Assembly: GCF_900403705.1 (NCBI RefSeq)
Contig: NZ_OUNR01000012.1
Span: 248,001 to 312,000, forward strand
Origin: Nitrospira lenta
Lineage (GTDB): Bacteria > Nitrospirota > Nitrospiria > Nitrospirales > Nitrospiraceae
Length of the DNA: 64,000 nt
Reading direction: 5' to 3'
Part shown: in pieces, positions 7,549-15,980 of the stretch
Numbering within the stretch: position 1 is the first letter of the stretch
Layout: every line of letters starts with the position of its first letter
The notes under the pieces: generated by a model
Told to the model about the DNA's origin: nothing
What the model saw: the letters and a program-made list of their open reading frames with translations, nothing else
The model's database searches: none
Program-made: the position numbers and the translations under genes

Positions 7549-8532
7549 ATGCCACGAAATGATCAGGTCACCAGGCAATGGCATCTGTTGCAACGCCTGG
7601 GTGTTGCACGGAACGGACTAACTCTTGCCGAGTTGGTTGAGGCGATCCCTGCCGATTTGACGCGCCATCCTCGAACGGTCCGCCGTGATCTCGCCGCTCT
7701 CGAAGCCTCGCATTTTCCGCTCCTGATCGAGCGTGTCGATGGCGAAGTCCGCTGGCGTCTCCTGGACGGATTCAAAAACATTCCAGCCCTTCGTCTCTCA
7801 CCGACGGAATTGATGGCCCTGGCTTTCAGCCGCCGTCTGTTAAGCCCGCTCCAAGGCACCTTGATTCAGACTTCTTTAAACTCAGCGTTGACCAAGATTT
7901 CCGCGGCCATTCCGGCTGGAGCCACCGAGTATCTCCAACGCTTGGACCAATGGTTCTCCGTTGGTCTGGGGCCGCACAAGAACTACAGGCATCATCGGGA
8001 GACGATCGATATCCTGTCGCAGGCCATCGCTCATCGGCACACCGTCCAGATGCGGTATTTCTCCGCCGGTCGCAATGCGACTACCAGACGGGAAGTGGAC
8101 CCCTATCGCTTGCGCTATGTGGACGGCGGTCTTTATCTGATTGCCTATTGCCACTGGCGGAAAGACGTGCGGATGTTCGCGGTCGAGCGGATCAAAGCTC
8201 TCACCCCCACCGACCATCCCTATCAAATGCCGTTGCACTTCGATCTTGAGGCCTACGTAGAAGACGCGCTTGTCGTCATGCGGGGCGAGCGAATTACGGT
8301 CGAGCTGAAGTTCGACAAAGGCACCGCCGCCTGGGTAAAGGACCGGACCTGGCATCCCAGCCAGCAAGTGACGCCGCTCAAGACCGGTCAGCTCCTCATG
8401 ACGCTCCAAGTGGCCGACACCCGCGAGTTGCTTGGCTGGATCCTCAGCTTCGGGAGCGGCGTGCAGGTCCTCAAGCCCGAGCGGCTGCAGCAAGCCGTGA
8501 AAGACGAAGCGACGAAACTCCTCGCTCAATAG
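7549..8532 (+). CDS. WYL-domain transcriptional regulator
   Basis: The 327-residue protein has an N-terminal winged helix (residues 5-65, with HPRTVRRDLAALE as the recognition part) and a WYL domain (about 150-230). The WYL domain includes AIAHRHTVQMRYFSAGR, DPYRLRYVDGGLYLIAYCHWR and a C-terminal extension. WYL proteins sense nucleotides or nucleic acid ends and often repress defence operons; BrxR and CapW are examples. Two near-identical palindromes (8532-8548 and 8634-8650) sit directly after this gene and before the VWA gene, so it probably controls the downstream operon and perhaps BREX. GAAGGAG precedes the ATG. Confidence 0.88.
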   Translation: MPRNDQVTRQWHLLQRLGVARNGLTLAELVEAIPADLTRHPRTVRRDLAALEASHFPLLIERVDGEVRWRLLDGFKNIPALRLSPTELMALAFSRRLLSPLQGTLIQTSLNSALTKISAAIPAGATEYLQRLDQWFSVGLGPHKNYRHHRETIDILSQAIAHRHTVQMRYFSAGRNATTRREVDPYRLRYVDGGLYLIAYCHWRKDVRMFAVERIKALTPTDHPYQMPLHFDLEAYVEDALVVMRGERITVELKFDKGTAAWVKDRTWHPSQQVTPLKTGQLLMTLQVADTRELLGWILSFGSGVQVLKPERLQQAVKDEATKLLAQ

Positions 8533-8548
8533 TGACCTCGGATGTCAC
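8532..8548. promoter_or_regulatory. Candidate WYL-regulator operator, site 1
   Basis: GTGACCTCGGATGTCAC is a hyphenated palindrome with perfect GTGAC/GTCAC arms around 7 bases. Fourteen of its 17 positions match a second site 102 bases downstream. It overlaps the last base of the WYL gene stop codon and lies in the only sizeable gap before the VWA operon. Binding by the WYL protein is inferred from position. Confidence 0.5.
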
Positions 8549-8633
8549 CATTGCCTGACCGGCTGAAGGCCGTCGGCGTGCAAAACTCCTTGAAAACCAA
8601 GCTCAGAGCGTCAATCTACCTACGATCTGCGGA

Positions 8634-8650
8634 GTGACCTGCGCTGTCAC
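8634..8650. promoter_or_regulatory. Candidate WYL-regulator operator, site 2
   Basis: GTGACCTGCGCTGTCAC repeats the arms and the inner CT...T of site 1. Only the central four bases differ. It lies 55 bases before the VWA start codon, where a repressor could block transcription of the operon. Confidence 0.5.
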
Positions 8651-8704
8651 GCTCCTCGAATAGGATGGGGCTTCGCGCCACCTAATCAGAAGGAGGTTTC
8701 CACC

Positions 8705-9394
8705 ATGGACAAGCCGGTGCCCCAACAGCCGAATCACGCAGCCCAACCGCTCTACGTCACCCTCATTCTCGATGAAAGCGGCTCCATGCAATCGTGCAAA
8801 GGCGCGGCCCTCGCCGGGTTTAATCAGTATCTCGCCACCCTCAAGCGGGAACCGGTCGAGACGCGCTTCACCCTCACGCTTTTCAATGCCAGCAAGACCG
8901 ACGTGCGCTACCGGGCTGTGCCGGTGTCAGCCGTGCAGGACCTGGATGTGGAAACCTATCGCCCACAGGACGGTACGCCGCTCTACGACGCTATCGGGCA
9001 CACCTTGTCTCTGGCCAGACAGGAAGCGCCGGCTGAGGCCAAGAAACTCTGCGTCATTCTCACCGACGGGGAGGAGAATGCGTCGCAGGAATACACCAGG
9101 AAGCAGGTGTTCAACCTTATCAAGGGTTATGAGAAACAGGGCTGGACATTTCTCTATCTCGGCGCCGATCACGACGTCTGGGCCGCTGGCCGCGATCTCG
9201 GTATTGCGGGAGACGGACTGATCTCCTTCTGCCGCAGTACGGTCGATCACACCTTCGATCAACTGAGCGAGGCCACCGCCCGCTACCGCCGCGACGACGG
9301 GCAACCGGCAGCCGATGCGTTTAGGCCCAACGAGACGCCGCCCTCGCCGGCACCGTCGTCCGGTGACCAGGATCAGCCGTCGTGGCTGAACTGA
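8705..9394 (+). CDS. Cytoplasmic von Willebrand factor A (VWA) domain protein
   Basis: The 229-residue protein is almost entirely one VWA domain. The metal-binding MIDAS motif is D23-E-S25-G-S27 in LILDESGSM. A conserved threonine lies in PQDGTPLYDAI and an aspartate in ILTDGEEN. There is no signal peptide, so it works in the cytosol, probably as a metal-dependent protein-interaction module. The last 35 residues are a proline-rich tail. AGAAGGAGG stands 8 bases before the ATG. It heads a run of five closely spaced genes (VWA, two short exported proteins, phosphatase, another exported protein) behind the palindromic operators. Partner unknown. Confidence 0.8.
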   Translation: MDKPVPQQPNHAAQPLYVTLILDESGSMQSCKGAALAGFNQYLATLKREPVETRFTLTLFNASKTDVRYRAVPVSAVQDLDVETYRPQDGTPLYDAIGHTLSLARQEAPAEAKKLCVILTDGEENASQEYTRKQVFNLIKGYEKQGWTFLYLGADHDVWAAGRDLGIAGDGLISFCRSTVDHTFDQLSEATARYRRDDGQPAADAFRPNETPPSPAPSSGDQDQPSWLN

Positions 9395-9414
9395 CCGGGA
9401 GAAAGGAGATCGCC

Positions 9415-9846
9415 ATGAAGACCCTCGGCTCTCTGATCGTCGTCCTGCTCTGGATGCCGGCTTCGCTCCAGGCGGAAGACCTCGGGAACCTCAGTGCGAA
9501 CCCCTTTGACCAGGACTCCACGTCCAACCCCTTCGGGGCCGGCAGTCCTTTCAAGCCCGACGGGGTGAACAATCCCTTCAGCCCCTACGGCAGTCCCTTC
9601 AGCAACCGTTCGGTGACCAATCCTTTCGCCACAGATGCGCCCAAACTCTATGATCAGCAGGGAAATTATCGCGGCAAGCTGAGCGCCAATCCATTCGATG
9701 CAGACTCGACGAGCAACCAGTTCGGCCGCTACGGCTCGCCCTTTTCACCCGACTCGCTCAACAACCAATTTGGCGCGGGGAATCCGTTCAGGCCCGATTC
9801 GCCGAATAATCCCTATGGGCAAGGATGGAGAATCGAAGGCAAATAG
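9415..9846 (+). CDS. Short exported protein with NPF/GSPF repeats
   Basis: I start it at 9415 because GAAAGGAGAT lies just upstream and the product then opens with a clear signal peptide (MKTLGSLIVVLLWMPASLQA, cut before EDL). The mature part of about 123 residues has no cysteine. It is a low-complexity repeat: LSANPFD.DSTSN.FG..SPF.PD..NN.F occurs twice, and many shorter NPF, GSPF and NNPF units end in NNPYGQGW. Such repeats suggest an extended or surface-associated protein. It sits 20 bases after the VWA gene. No function is known to me. Confidence 0.7.
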   Translation: MKTLGSLIVVLLWMPASLQAEDLGNLSANPFDQDSTSNPFGAGSPFKPDGVNNPFSPYGSPFSNRSVTNPFATDAPKLYDQQGNYRGKLSANPFDADSTSNQFGRYGSPFSPDSLNNQFGAGNPFRPDSPNNPYGQGWRIEGK

Positions 9847-9869
9847 AAACAGACCACATCGGAGGTCCC

Positions 9870-10094
9870 ATGAAACACTTTATCTTTGGCATCCTCATCG
9901 GCAGCGCTATTACGGGTACGGCAGTAGGGGCAGGGAACTTGTACGACTCAAAAGGCAACGTGCAAGCGCCTCGTGGAAGCGTCCAGCAATACGATTACTT
10001 TCGCCAGCGGCAGCAGTGGTTGGATGTCGAAAATATGCGCAAGCAGATGGATCAACAGGAATTGAATCGCAAATCCGGTAAGCATCCCTGTTGA
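9870..10094 (+). CDS. Very short exported or membrane protein
   Basis: The 74-residue product begins after GGAGG with MKHFIFGILIGSAITGTAVGA, a signal peptide or single membrane anchor. Residues 22-74 are polar and charged with glutamine-rich helices (QQYDYFRQRQQW, MRKQMDQQELNRK). It lies between the NPF-repeat protein and the phosphatase in one transcription unit. Nothing in the sequence identifies a function. Confidence 0.6.
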   Translation: MKHFIFGILIGSAITGTAVGAGNLYDSKGNVQAPRGSVQQYDYFRQRQQWLDVENMRKQMDQQELNRKSGKHPC

Positions 10095-10148
10095 ACAATG
10101 AACCGGTGGCCGCGAGTCGAGACGGTTTTTTAGAAAGGACAATGTGCC

Positions 10149-10628
10149 ATGCTCATTACGGAATTGCCATTCGGGCAGCCTGGGCGGATTTTGCGAAGCC
10201 CGATGCCGTTTGGAAAATACGACCCGGAGGGCGTGATCTATGAAGCCTACCGGAATCATCACGTTTCAGTGATCGTGCTCCTGGCCGAAGACCGGGAGTG
10301 TCAGGCAAAGGCACACAGAGACCTGAGGGCGCTCTATATCCGGGACGGCTTCACGGTCGTACATCTTCCGATCGTGGACTTCGGCATTCCGGACGCGCAG
10401 GCGCTTCGCGTCGCTCTCGACGCCACTGTGAGCGAAGCGCAAGATGGTCGCCACCTGGCCATCCATTGCTCGGCCGGCATCGGAAGGACCGGACTCTTCG
10501 CCGCATGTTTGGCGAGAAGGCTGCTCAATCTGCCGGGTGAGTTGGCCATCGAGTGGGTCAGGCGACACATCGCGGGTGCGGTCGAGACGCCGCAGCAGAG
10601 GGACTTCGTCACAAGGATCAGCATCTAG
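10149..10628 (+). CDS. Dual-specificity/tyrosine-type protein phosphatase
   Basis: The P-loop signature HCSAGIGRTG puts the nucleophile at C107 and the phosphate-binding arginine at R113. The preceding PIVDFGIPD segment supplies the usual general-acid aspartate region near residue 75. The protein has 159 residues, no signal peptide and no extra domain. It probably removes phosphate from proteins or a small phosphorylated metabolite in the cytosol. It is the fourth gene of the VWA-headed operon, so a phospho-switch acting on a partner there is plausible but unproven. The start follows AGAAAGGACA. Confidence 0.78.
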   Translation: MLITELPFGQPGRILRSPMPFGKYDPEGVIYEAYRNHHVSVIVLLAEDRECQAKAHRDLRALYIRDGFTVVHLPIVDFGIPDAQALRVALDATVSEAQDGRHLAIHCSAGIGRTGLFAACLARRLLNLPGELAIEWVRRHIAGAVETPQQRDFVTRISI

Positions 10629-10734
10629 CTTGTGATGGCAGATCGGCGGGACTCTCGAAAGGGGAATGTTTTCTAAATCTGAAGAAGAGTATTGTGATGC
10701 GAATGGTGCGCAGGTCAATAAGAAGGAACCCGCT

Positions 10735-11088
10735 ATGTTCTCGATGAATATCAGCCTTCTGATACTTGTTCTCTTGCTGCCACTTGCCACAGTTCACGCG
10801 CAAGGCAATCGTTCCCGCGAGAGTTCTCCGCCGAAATCCCTGGATCCCATGAACCGCCCGATGGATGAATTGGGCGTAACCGGCAAGGACGACACTCTGT
10901 GCAGCGATCGCTGGTACTCGTGCACGACTTACGATCGTCAGCAGTTCGATCAGAAATATCCCGGCCGCCCGCTCAATGAACTGCTCCGCTACGGCGAACC
11001 GAACTGGCCCGATCGCGATGGTCAGCGAGGAGGCAGCGGCACATTTCACGATTCTTTGGACTACCGTGACAGGCAGGGCAAAGAGTGA
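10735..11088 (+). CDS. Short exported protein with one cysteine pair
   Basis: The start at 10735 (after AGAAGGAA) gives a signal peptide, MFSMNISLLILVLLLPLATVHA, and a mature domain of about 95 residues. It holds two cysteines in DTLCSDRWYSCTTY, likely a disulphide once exported, and a hydrophilic tail (NWPDRDGQRGG). An in-frame ATG at 10666 lacks a signal and a good ribosome-binding site. It is the last of the three small exported proteins in this operon. Unknown function. Confidence 0.6.
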   Translation: MFSMNISLLILVLLLPLATVHAQGNRSRESSPPKSLDPMNRPMDELGVTGKDDTLCSDRWYSCTTYDRQQFDQKYPGRPLNELLRYGEPNWPDRDGQRGGSGTFHDSLDYRDRQGKE

Positions 11089-11144
11089 CCGCTAAAACTA
11101 TCTCGACCTACCGTCTCGTGCCGGATCAGACAGAAGAGGGTTGA

Positions 11145-14100
11145 ATGAAACGGACTTCAGGACAACTGTTGTACTCGCCGAGCGATCTTGTTCGCTATCT
11201 GGCCTCGCCGTTCTCGTCCTGGATGGACCGGTACTGCCTGGAGAATCCCGGTGCGGTAACGCCGGATGAGGCCACGGAGGATGAACAACTGATCGCCCAA
11301 ACCGGCGAAGAGCACGAACGGGCGGTGCTTGATGACCTCAAGTCGTCGGATGCCGCCTTAATCGAGATTTCCAGGAACGATCCCGCCGGTGCCCGGGAGC
11401 AGACGTTGTCCGCCATCAGTGCGAAGACTCCCATTCTCTATCAGGCAGCGCTGGAAAGCGGGTCATTCGCCGGGTTTGCCGACTTTTTGATGCTGGATGA
11501 TTCCGGACGCTATCAGGTGTGGGACACGAAGCTGGCTCGCTCGCCCAAGCCCTATTATGCCGTTCAGCTCTGCTGCTATTCAGAAATGTTGGCCGATGCG
11601 ACCGGTGCCCCGATGCCGGAGAAATTCGGGATCATTCTTGGCACCAAGGAGCGGGTTGAGTTCCGGGTCGAAGACTTTATTCATTACTACCGCCACCTCA
11701 AGGCGAGTTTTCTTGCCATGCAGGACGGCTTCACCGGGAAAATGGCCGATTGCCCTGAGCCACTTCCACGGGCTGATCATGGCCGGTGGACATCCCATGC
11801 GGAGAAATTGTTCAACGGGCAGGACCACCTCGTCCTGGTTGCCGGAATCACGGTCGGCCAGATCAAGAAGCTCAAGCGGGCGGGGATCACCACGGTGGGG
11901 GACCTCGCCGCAGCGTCAGGCAAAACAGTTCCCAAACTCGACAAGGACTCAATGGAGAAGCTCGTCGCGCAGGCGCGCCTCCAACGCCAGACGCGCATCG
12001 ACCGGGTAGCCAAGCCCGAGGCTCCACCGCGCTTCGAGATCTTGCCTCAAGCCGGAACGAACGGCGAACCGGTAGGTCTTGCGGCATTGCCCCCCGATCA
12101 CCCGGCAGATGTCTTTTTCGACATGGAGGGATACCCCCTGGTTCCTGGTGGATTGGAATATTTGTTCGGGGTCTGCACGCGCAAAGGTCAGCCAGGGTCG
12201 TGGGACTTTACGGACTGGTGGGCACACGACCGTAATGAAGAGAAGTGCGCATTCGAAGGCTTTGTGGACTGGGTATTCAAGCGATGGAAGACGAATCCGG
12301 GCATGCACATCTACCATTACGCTGCTTATGAGGTTGGCGCAGTGAGGCGGTTGAGCACCTACCATGACACCCGCCAGGACGAGGTGGATGAGTTGCTCCG
12401 GAACGAGGTGTTTGTAGATCTCTATCAGGTTGTCCGCCACGGTCTACGTATCGGGGAGGACAGTTATTCTATCAAGTCAGTGGAGCGGCTCTACCGACCG
12501 AAGCGCACGACAGAGGTCGCTACCGCCGCTGACTCGATCGTGCAGTACGCCCGCTGGATCGAGAGCAGGCAGCCAGGAGATTGGAGCAAGAGCCCCATTC
12601 TAAAGGGTATCCGTGACTACAACGAGGACGACTGCAAATCCACGGCGGAGCTACTGCAATGGCTGAGGAAGGTCGCGGGTGAATACAAGATTGCTGCGGT
12701 CCATTCGGCTTCTGTATCAGCGCCAGCAACGCCACCGCAGCAGTTGCCGCCTGAGATCGTCGCTCGACTGGATACCGCGGCGAAGCTCCGTAAGGGGGAG
12801 GACGCGGTTTCGGTGGCGCTCGCTAACTTGATCGATTTTCATCGGCGGGAAGAAAAGCCCATGTGGTGGCGAATGTTCGACCGTGCGGCTGCCACTTCAG
12901 ACGTGCTCCGTGACGATCCTGCTTGTATCGATGGCGTGCAAGCCGTGGGATCCCCGATGCCCGACAAACAATCGCTGGTGCAAGCCTACCGATTCGATCC
13001 ATCGCAGGAGTGCAAACTTGCAGCCAGTGATAAGTCCAGAGTGATGTTCACGCACAACTTGGAGGCAAAGCTCACACTATCAGCGTTGGATATCTCTGCT
13101 GGTAATCTGGAACTCAAGATAGGCAAGAAGGGGCTGAACGAGAAGCTTGCAGGCACGTTCCCGTCGGGAGGGTCACTGCTTCCCGACGAATATGTCTCTG
13201 CGAAGACTATTCAGGATGCGCTGGCTGATGTGGCCACGCGACACTTGTCGAACCAGCTCCATCCCTCGGTGGCCGCACTCTTCAACCGTCAGCCACCCGC
13301 GATGTTGTTGAAAAAAGCCGATGAATCCACGACCCAGGCCGCCATCCGGGTTGCTGGTTCAATGTCCGGCGGGTGCCTGGTTATCCAAGGGCCTCCCGGT
13401 ACGGGCAAGACGTTTACCGCCTCGCAGGTCATTTTGTCCCTTCTCATTGCCGGAAAGAAGATCGGCGTCGCATCCAATAGTCATAAGGCAGTGGTGAATC
13501 TTCTCATGGCCTGCGGCGACGCAGCACGAGAAACCGGCAGGAGTTTGCAGGGAATCAAGGTTGGAGGGGAGGCGGAAGGCCCGTTGTTTTCTTCTAACCT
13601 GAGTCTCAAATACGTCAAAGATACAGGTGAGGCGCGTGGGGCATACACAGAAGGCATCGTGGGGGGAACGGCCTGGCTCTTCACTCGGCCCGAGTGGGAA
13701 GGTGTGCTCGACTTCCTGTTCATCGATGAAGCCGGACAGGTTTCTCTCGCCAATGCAGTCGCTATGGCGCGATGTGCCAAGAATCTTGTGCTCCTTGGCG
13801 ATCAAATGCAGCTCGAACAGCCTATTCAGGGCTCGCATCCCGGTGATGCCGGACTCTCTGTGCTGCAATTTGCCCTGAAGGATACCGTCGCCAGCCTGCC
13901 CGATGCGCCTCTGTTCCATGCGGTGGTGCCTCCGGAGTACGGCCTGTTCCTGGGCGAGTCCCGCCGGATGCACCCATCCGTCTGCCGATTCATCTCTGAA
14001 AGTAGCTACGAGAAACGACTGGTGTCCCATCCAGACTGTGCCAGGCAGAAGATCGTAGCCCCACTTGGCGCAACCGATCTCATCACGAGCGAAAACGGGA

Positions 14101-14558
14101 TCGTTTTCAGCGGGGTCGAGCATGATGGAAATATTCAGCAGAGCGACGAGGAAGTTGAACGGGTCAAGGCGGTTTACGATGAGCTCTGCGGGCGTCTCTA
14201 TACGGCCAAGGATGGCTCCACGAAGCCCTTGGCACTGGAAGACTTTCTCTTTATTGCGCCCTACAACGCTCAGGTGCGCGCCCTACAAGCCGCTCTTCCC
14301 CAAGGCGCCCGCGTCGGAAGTGTCGACAAGTTTCAAGGACAGGAGGCCTCGGTTTGCATCCTGTCCCTCTGCTCCAGCTACGGGGAATATGGTTCGCGGG
14401 GGCTGGCCTTCATTCTGGATCGCAACCGGGTGAATGTCGCCATCTCCCGTGCCCAATGTCTGGCAGTGGTAGTGGCCGACCCCCGGATTGCTCGCGCTAC
14501 TCCAGGTTCTCTGGATGAAATGATGTTACTCAATCTGTTTTGCAAAGTAGTCGACTAA
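11145..14558 (+). CDS. TM0106-family RecB-like nuclease fused to a UPF1/DNA2-like helicase
   Basis: The 1137-residue protein has three parts. Residues 60-150 hold a PD-(D/E)xK nuclease core: GFADF near 110, VWDTKLA near 125, and AVQLCCYSEML. Residues 310-500 hold an RNase H-like exonuclease domain (DVFFDMEGYP, HIYHYAAYEVGAV, YNEDDCKSTAEL). Residues 730-1137 hold an SF1 helicase with Walker A GPPGTGKT near 750, Walker B FIDEAGQ near 860, GESRRMHP, VDKFQGQE and NVAISRA. Such enzymes degrade or unwind DNA and are frequent in defence islands. It sits 56 bases after the small exported protein and 184 bases before brxA, all on the same strand. Confidence 0.87.
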   Translation: MKRTSGQLLYSPSDLVRYLASPFSSWMDRYCLENPGAVTPDEATEDEQLIAQTGEEHERAVLDDLKSSDAALIEISRNDPAGAREQTLSAISAKTPILYQAALESGSFAGFADFLMLDDSGRYQVWDTKLARSPKPYYAVQLCCYSEMLADATGAPMPEKFGIILGTKERVEFRVEDFIHYYRHLKASFLAMQDGFTGKMADCPEPLPRADHGRWTSHAEKLFNGQDHLVLVAGITVGQIKKLKRAGITTVGDLAAASGKTVPKLDKDSMEKLVAQARLQRQTRIDRVAKPEAPPRFEILPQAGTNGEPVGLAALPPDHPADVFFDMEGYPLVPGGLEYLFGVCTRKGQPGSWDFTDWWAHDRNEEKCAFEGFVDWVFKRWKTNPGMHIYHYAAYEVGAVRRLSTYHDTRQDEVDELLRNEVFVDLYQVVRHGLRIGEDSYSIKSVERLYRPKRTTEVATAADSIVQYARWIESRQPGDWSKSPILKGIRDYNEDDCKSTAELLQWLRKVAGEYKIAAVHSASVSAPATPPQQLPPEIVARLDTAAKLRKGEDAVSVALANLIDFHRREEKPMWWRMFDRAAATSDVLRDDPACIDGVQAVGSPMPDKQSLVQAYRFDPSQECKLAASDKSRVMFTHNLEAKLTLSALDISAGNLELKIGKKGLNEKLAGTFPSGGSLLPDEYVSAKTIQDALADVATRHLSNQLHPSVAALFNRQPPAMLLKKADESTTQAAIRVAGSMSGGCLVIQGPPGTGKTFTASQVILSLLIAGKKIGVASNSHKAVVNLLMACGDAARETGRSLQGIKVGGEAEGPLFSSNLSLKYVKDTGEARGAYTEGIVGGTAWLFTRPEWEGVLDFLFIDEAGQVSLANAVAMARCAKNLVLLGDQMQLEQPIQGSHPGDAGLSVLQFALKDTVASLPDAPLFHAVVPPEYGLFLGESRRMHPSVCRFISESSYEKRLVSHPDCARQKIVAPLGATDLITSENGIVFSGVEHDGNIQQSDEEVERVKAVYDELCGRLYTAKDGSTKPLALEDFLFIAPYNAQVRALQAALPQGARVGSVDKFQGQEASVCILSLCSSYGEYGSRGLAFILDRNRVNVAISRAQCLAVVVADPRIARATPGSLDEMMLLNLFCKVVD

Positions 14559-14742
14559 TTACCGTGTAGTCGTGTGCAAGGCGGGTTCGGATCAAGCGGG
14601 GATAAATTCGAAAGGAGCCTGCAGGGGGAGTGAAAGGTCTGAGTCCCTAACAGCATCTATTACAGCGCCGCCCCCTCCTTAGTCTGGATGATTTCCCCCT
14701 CAAAAAGGGTTATTCTCGGCAAACTTTTGTGGAGAGTTTGGA

Positions 14743-15357
14743 GTGCTCGTTATTACACAACCAGTTAGGCATTATGGCGCTGAGCTGACAGCTGGAGCAT
14801 TAAAAGTTCCAGAGAGCCGGATTATTGCTGATCTGCTTCTCCGAGGCGTCGCGCCAGAAGAATGGCATGAGACTCTTTATAAGCAGAATGCACTCCAAAC
14901 CCGTAATCTTGAGACAGCGAGGCGAATAGGGAGACTGATCCGTCAGCGGCTGGAGTTAATGAATGCCGACCTCTGGCGGCTCGTTCGTGATGGATCAAAG
15001 ACCGTGGCTACGCACGCGTGTCTCGCCGCCGCCATTAAGCACAGTGCCTTGCTCGGAGACTTCTTAGATTTGGTCGTCAGGGAACAATACCGCCTCTTCG
15101 CCTCAAAACTCTCGCCAACTCTCTGGGAAGAGTATCTGAATGACTGTCGAGGCCGTGACTCTATGATGCCGCTCTGGAACGACTCGACGAGGAGACGCTT
15201 GCGGTCGTCAGTGTACCAAGCACTTGCGCAGGCAGGATTTCTGGACAGCACACGAACGCTACGGCTTCAACCAGTCCATATTGCCTCCGAAGTGCTTGGC
15301 TATTTGCGGAACCAACGTGAAGAGTATGTGCTGCGTTGCATTCAGGTGTCTCCGTGA
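14743..15357 (+). CDS. brxA: BREX protein BrxA (DUF1819)
   Basis: The 204-residue protein matches BrxA in length and sequence character (LTAGALKVPESRIIADLLLRG, then DFLDLVVREQYRLF). BrxA is the first protein of type I BREX, a small helical protein reported to bind DNA; its exact role is unsettled. The start is a GTG with GGAG eight bases before it, preceded by the longest gap in this stretch, so the BREX promoter probably lies in 14559-14742. Its stop overlaps the start of brxB in GTGA. Confidence 0.88.
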   Translation: MLVITQPVRHYGAELTAGALKVPESRIIADLLLRGVAPEEWHETLYKQNALQTRNLETARRIGRLIRQRLELMNADLWRLVRDGSKTVATHACLAAAIKHSALLGDFLDLVVREQYRLFASKLSPTLWEEYLNDCRGRDSMMPLWNDSTRRRLRSSVYQALAQAGFLDSTRTLRLQPVHIASEVLGYLRNQREEYVLRCIQVSP

Positions 15358-15968
15358 GTGATCTGCTGACCGATCGGCTTAACAAGATTCTTCCGCGGAT
15401 CATCTCCGATGACTTCCTGAGCGGCAGCGGCATCGGGAACGAGATATCTTTCTACATCTTCGACTATCCGCCCGAAGAGGAACTCCGAGTACGAACTCAC
15501 CTTCGTTTCTTAGTAGACCACATTCCCAAACAAAAACCAGAGCTTCGTTTCACACACATCAACCTGTTCGATCTAGTGTTGGATCACCTCAAGCAACGGA
15601 AACTGCTTGAGAAGGCACTTCAGATACAACGGGAGAAGGGTGACGAAGCGCTCAAGGCGGCGTTGGCTGGCCCCCTCCATCCTGAGAAGCTAGCATCGAT
15701 CTTTTGTGAAGTGGCTAGGCCGGATCAGAACAAACTTGTCCTGGTGTCAGGTGTTGGAAGCGTGTATCCGCTGCTCCGAACCAGCGGCTTGCTCAGCAAT
15801 CTGCAGAATGTGATGGGACCCATTCCTCTCGTGCTCTTTTATCCAGGAAAGTACGATCAACTGACCCTCAGACTGTTTGGGAAGCTGAGCCTGTCCGCAC
15901 ACGTTGACGGTGTAGCAAAAAGCAAGAAGCCGGAACATTATTACCGCGCCTTCAGATTAGTGCCCTAA
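15354..15968 (+). CDS. brxB: BREX protein BrxB (DUF1788)
   Basis: The 204-residue product has the BrxB/DUF1788 signature: a beta-rich core with GNEISFYIFDYPPEEELRV and LVLVSGVGSVYPLLR...LL..L....GP.PLVLFYPG. I use the GTG at 15354 because it overlaps the brxA stop by 4 bases, the usual coupling in this operon; an upstream TTG is less likely. BrxB is required for BREX defence and is thought to belong to the multi-protein complex with BrxC and PglZ. Confidence 0.88.
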   Translation: MSDLLTDRLNKILPRIISDDFLSGSGIGNEISFYIFDYPPEEELRVRTHLRFLVDHIPKQKPELRFTHINLFDLVLDHLKQRKLLEKALQIQREKGDEALKAALAGPLHPEKLASIFCEVARPDQNKLVLVSGVGSVYPLLRTSGLLSNLQNVMGPIPLVLFYPGKYDQLTLRLFGKLSLSAHVDGVAKSKKPEHYYRAFRLVP

Positions 15969-15980
15969 CAGAGGCTGACT

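Noticed and set aside
14552-14572. CGACTA/TAGTCG inverted repeat at the end of the nuclease-helicase gene
   Set aside because: The 6-bp stem has no T-tract and overlaps the stop codon; too weak to call a terminator.
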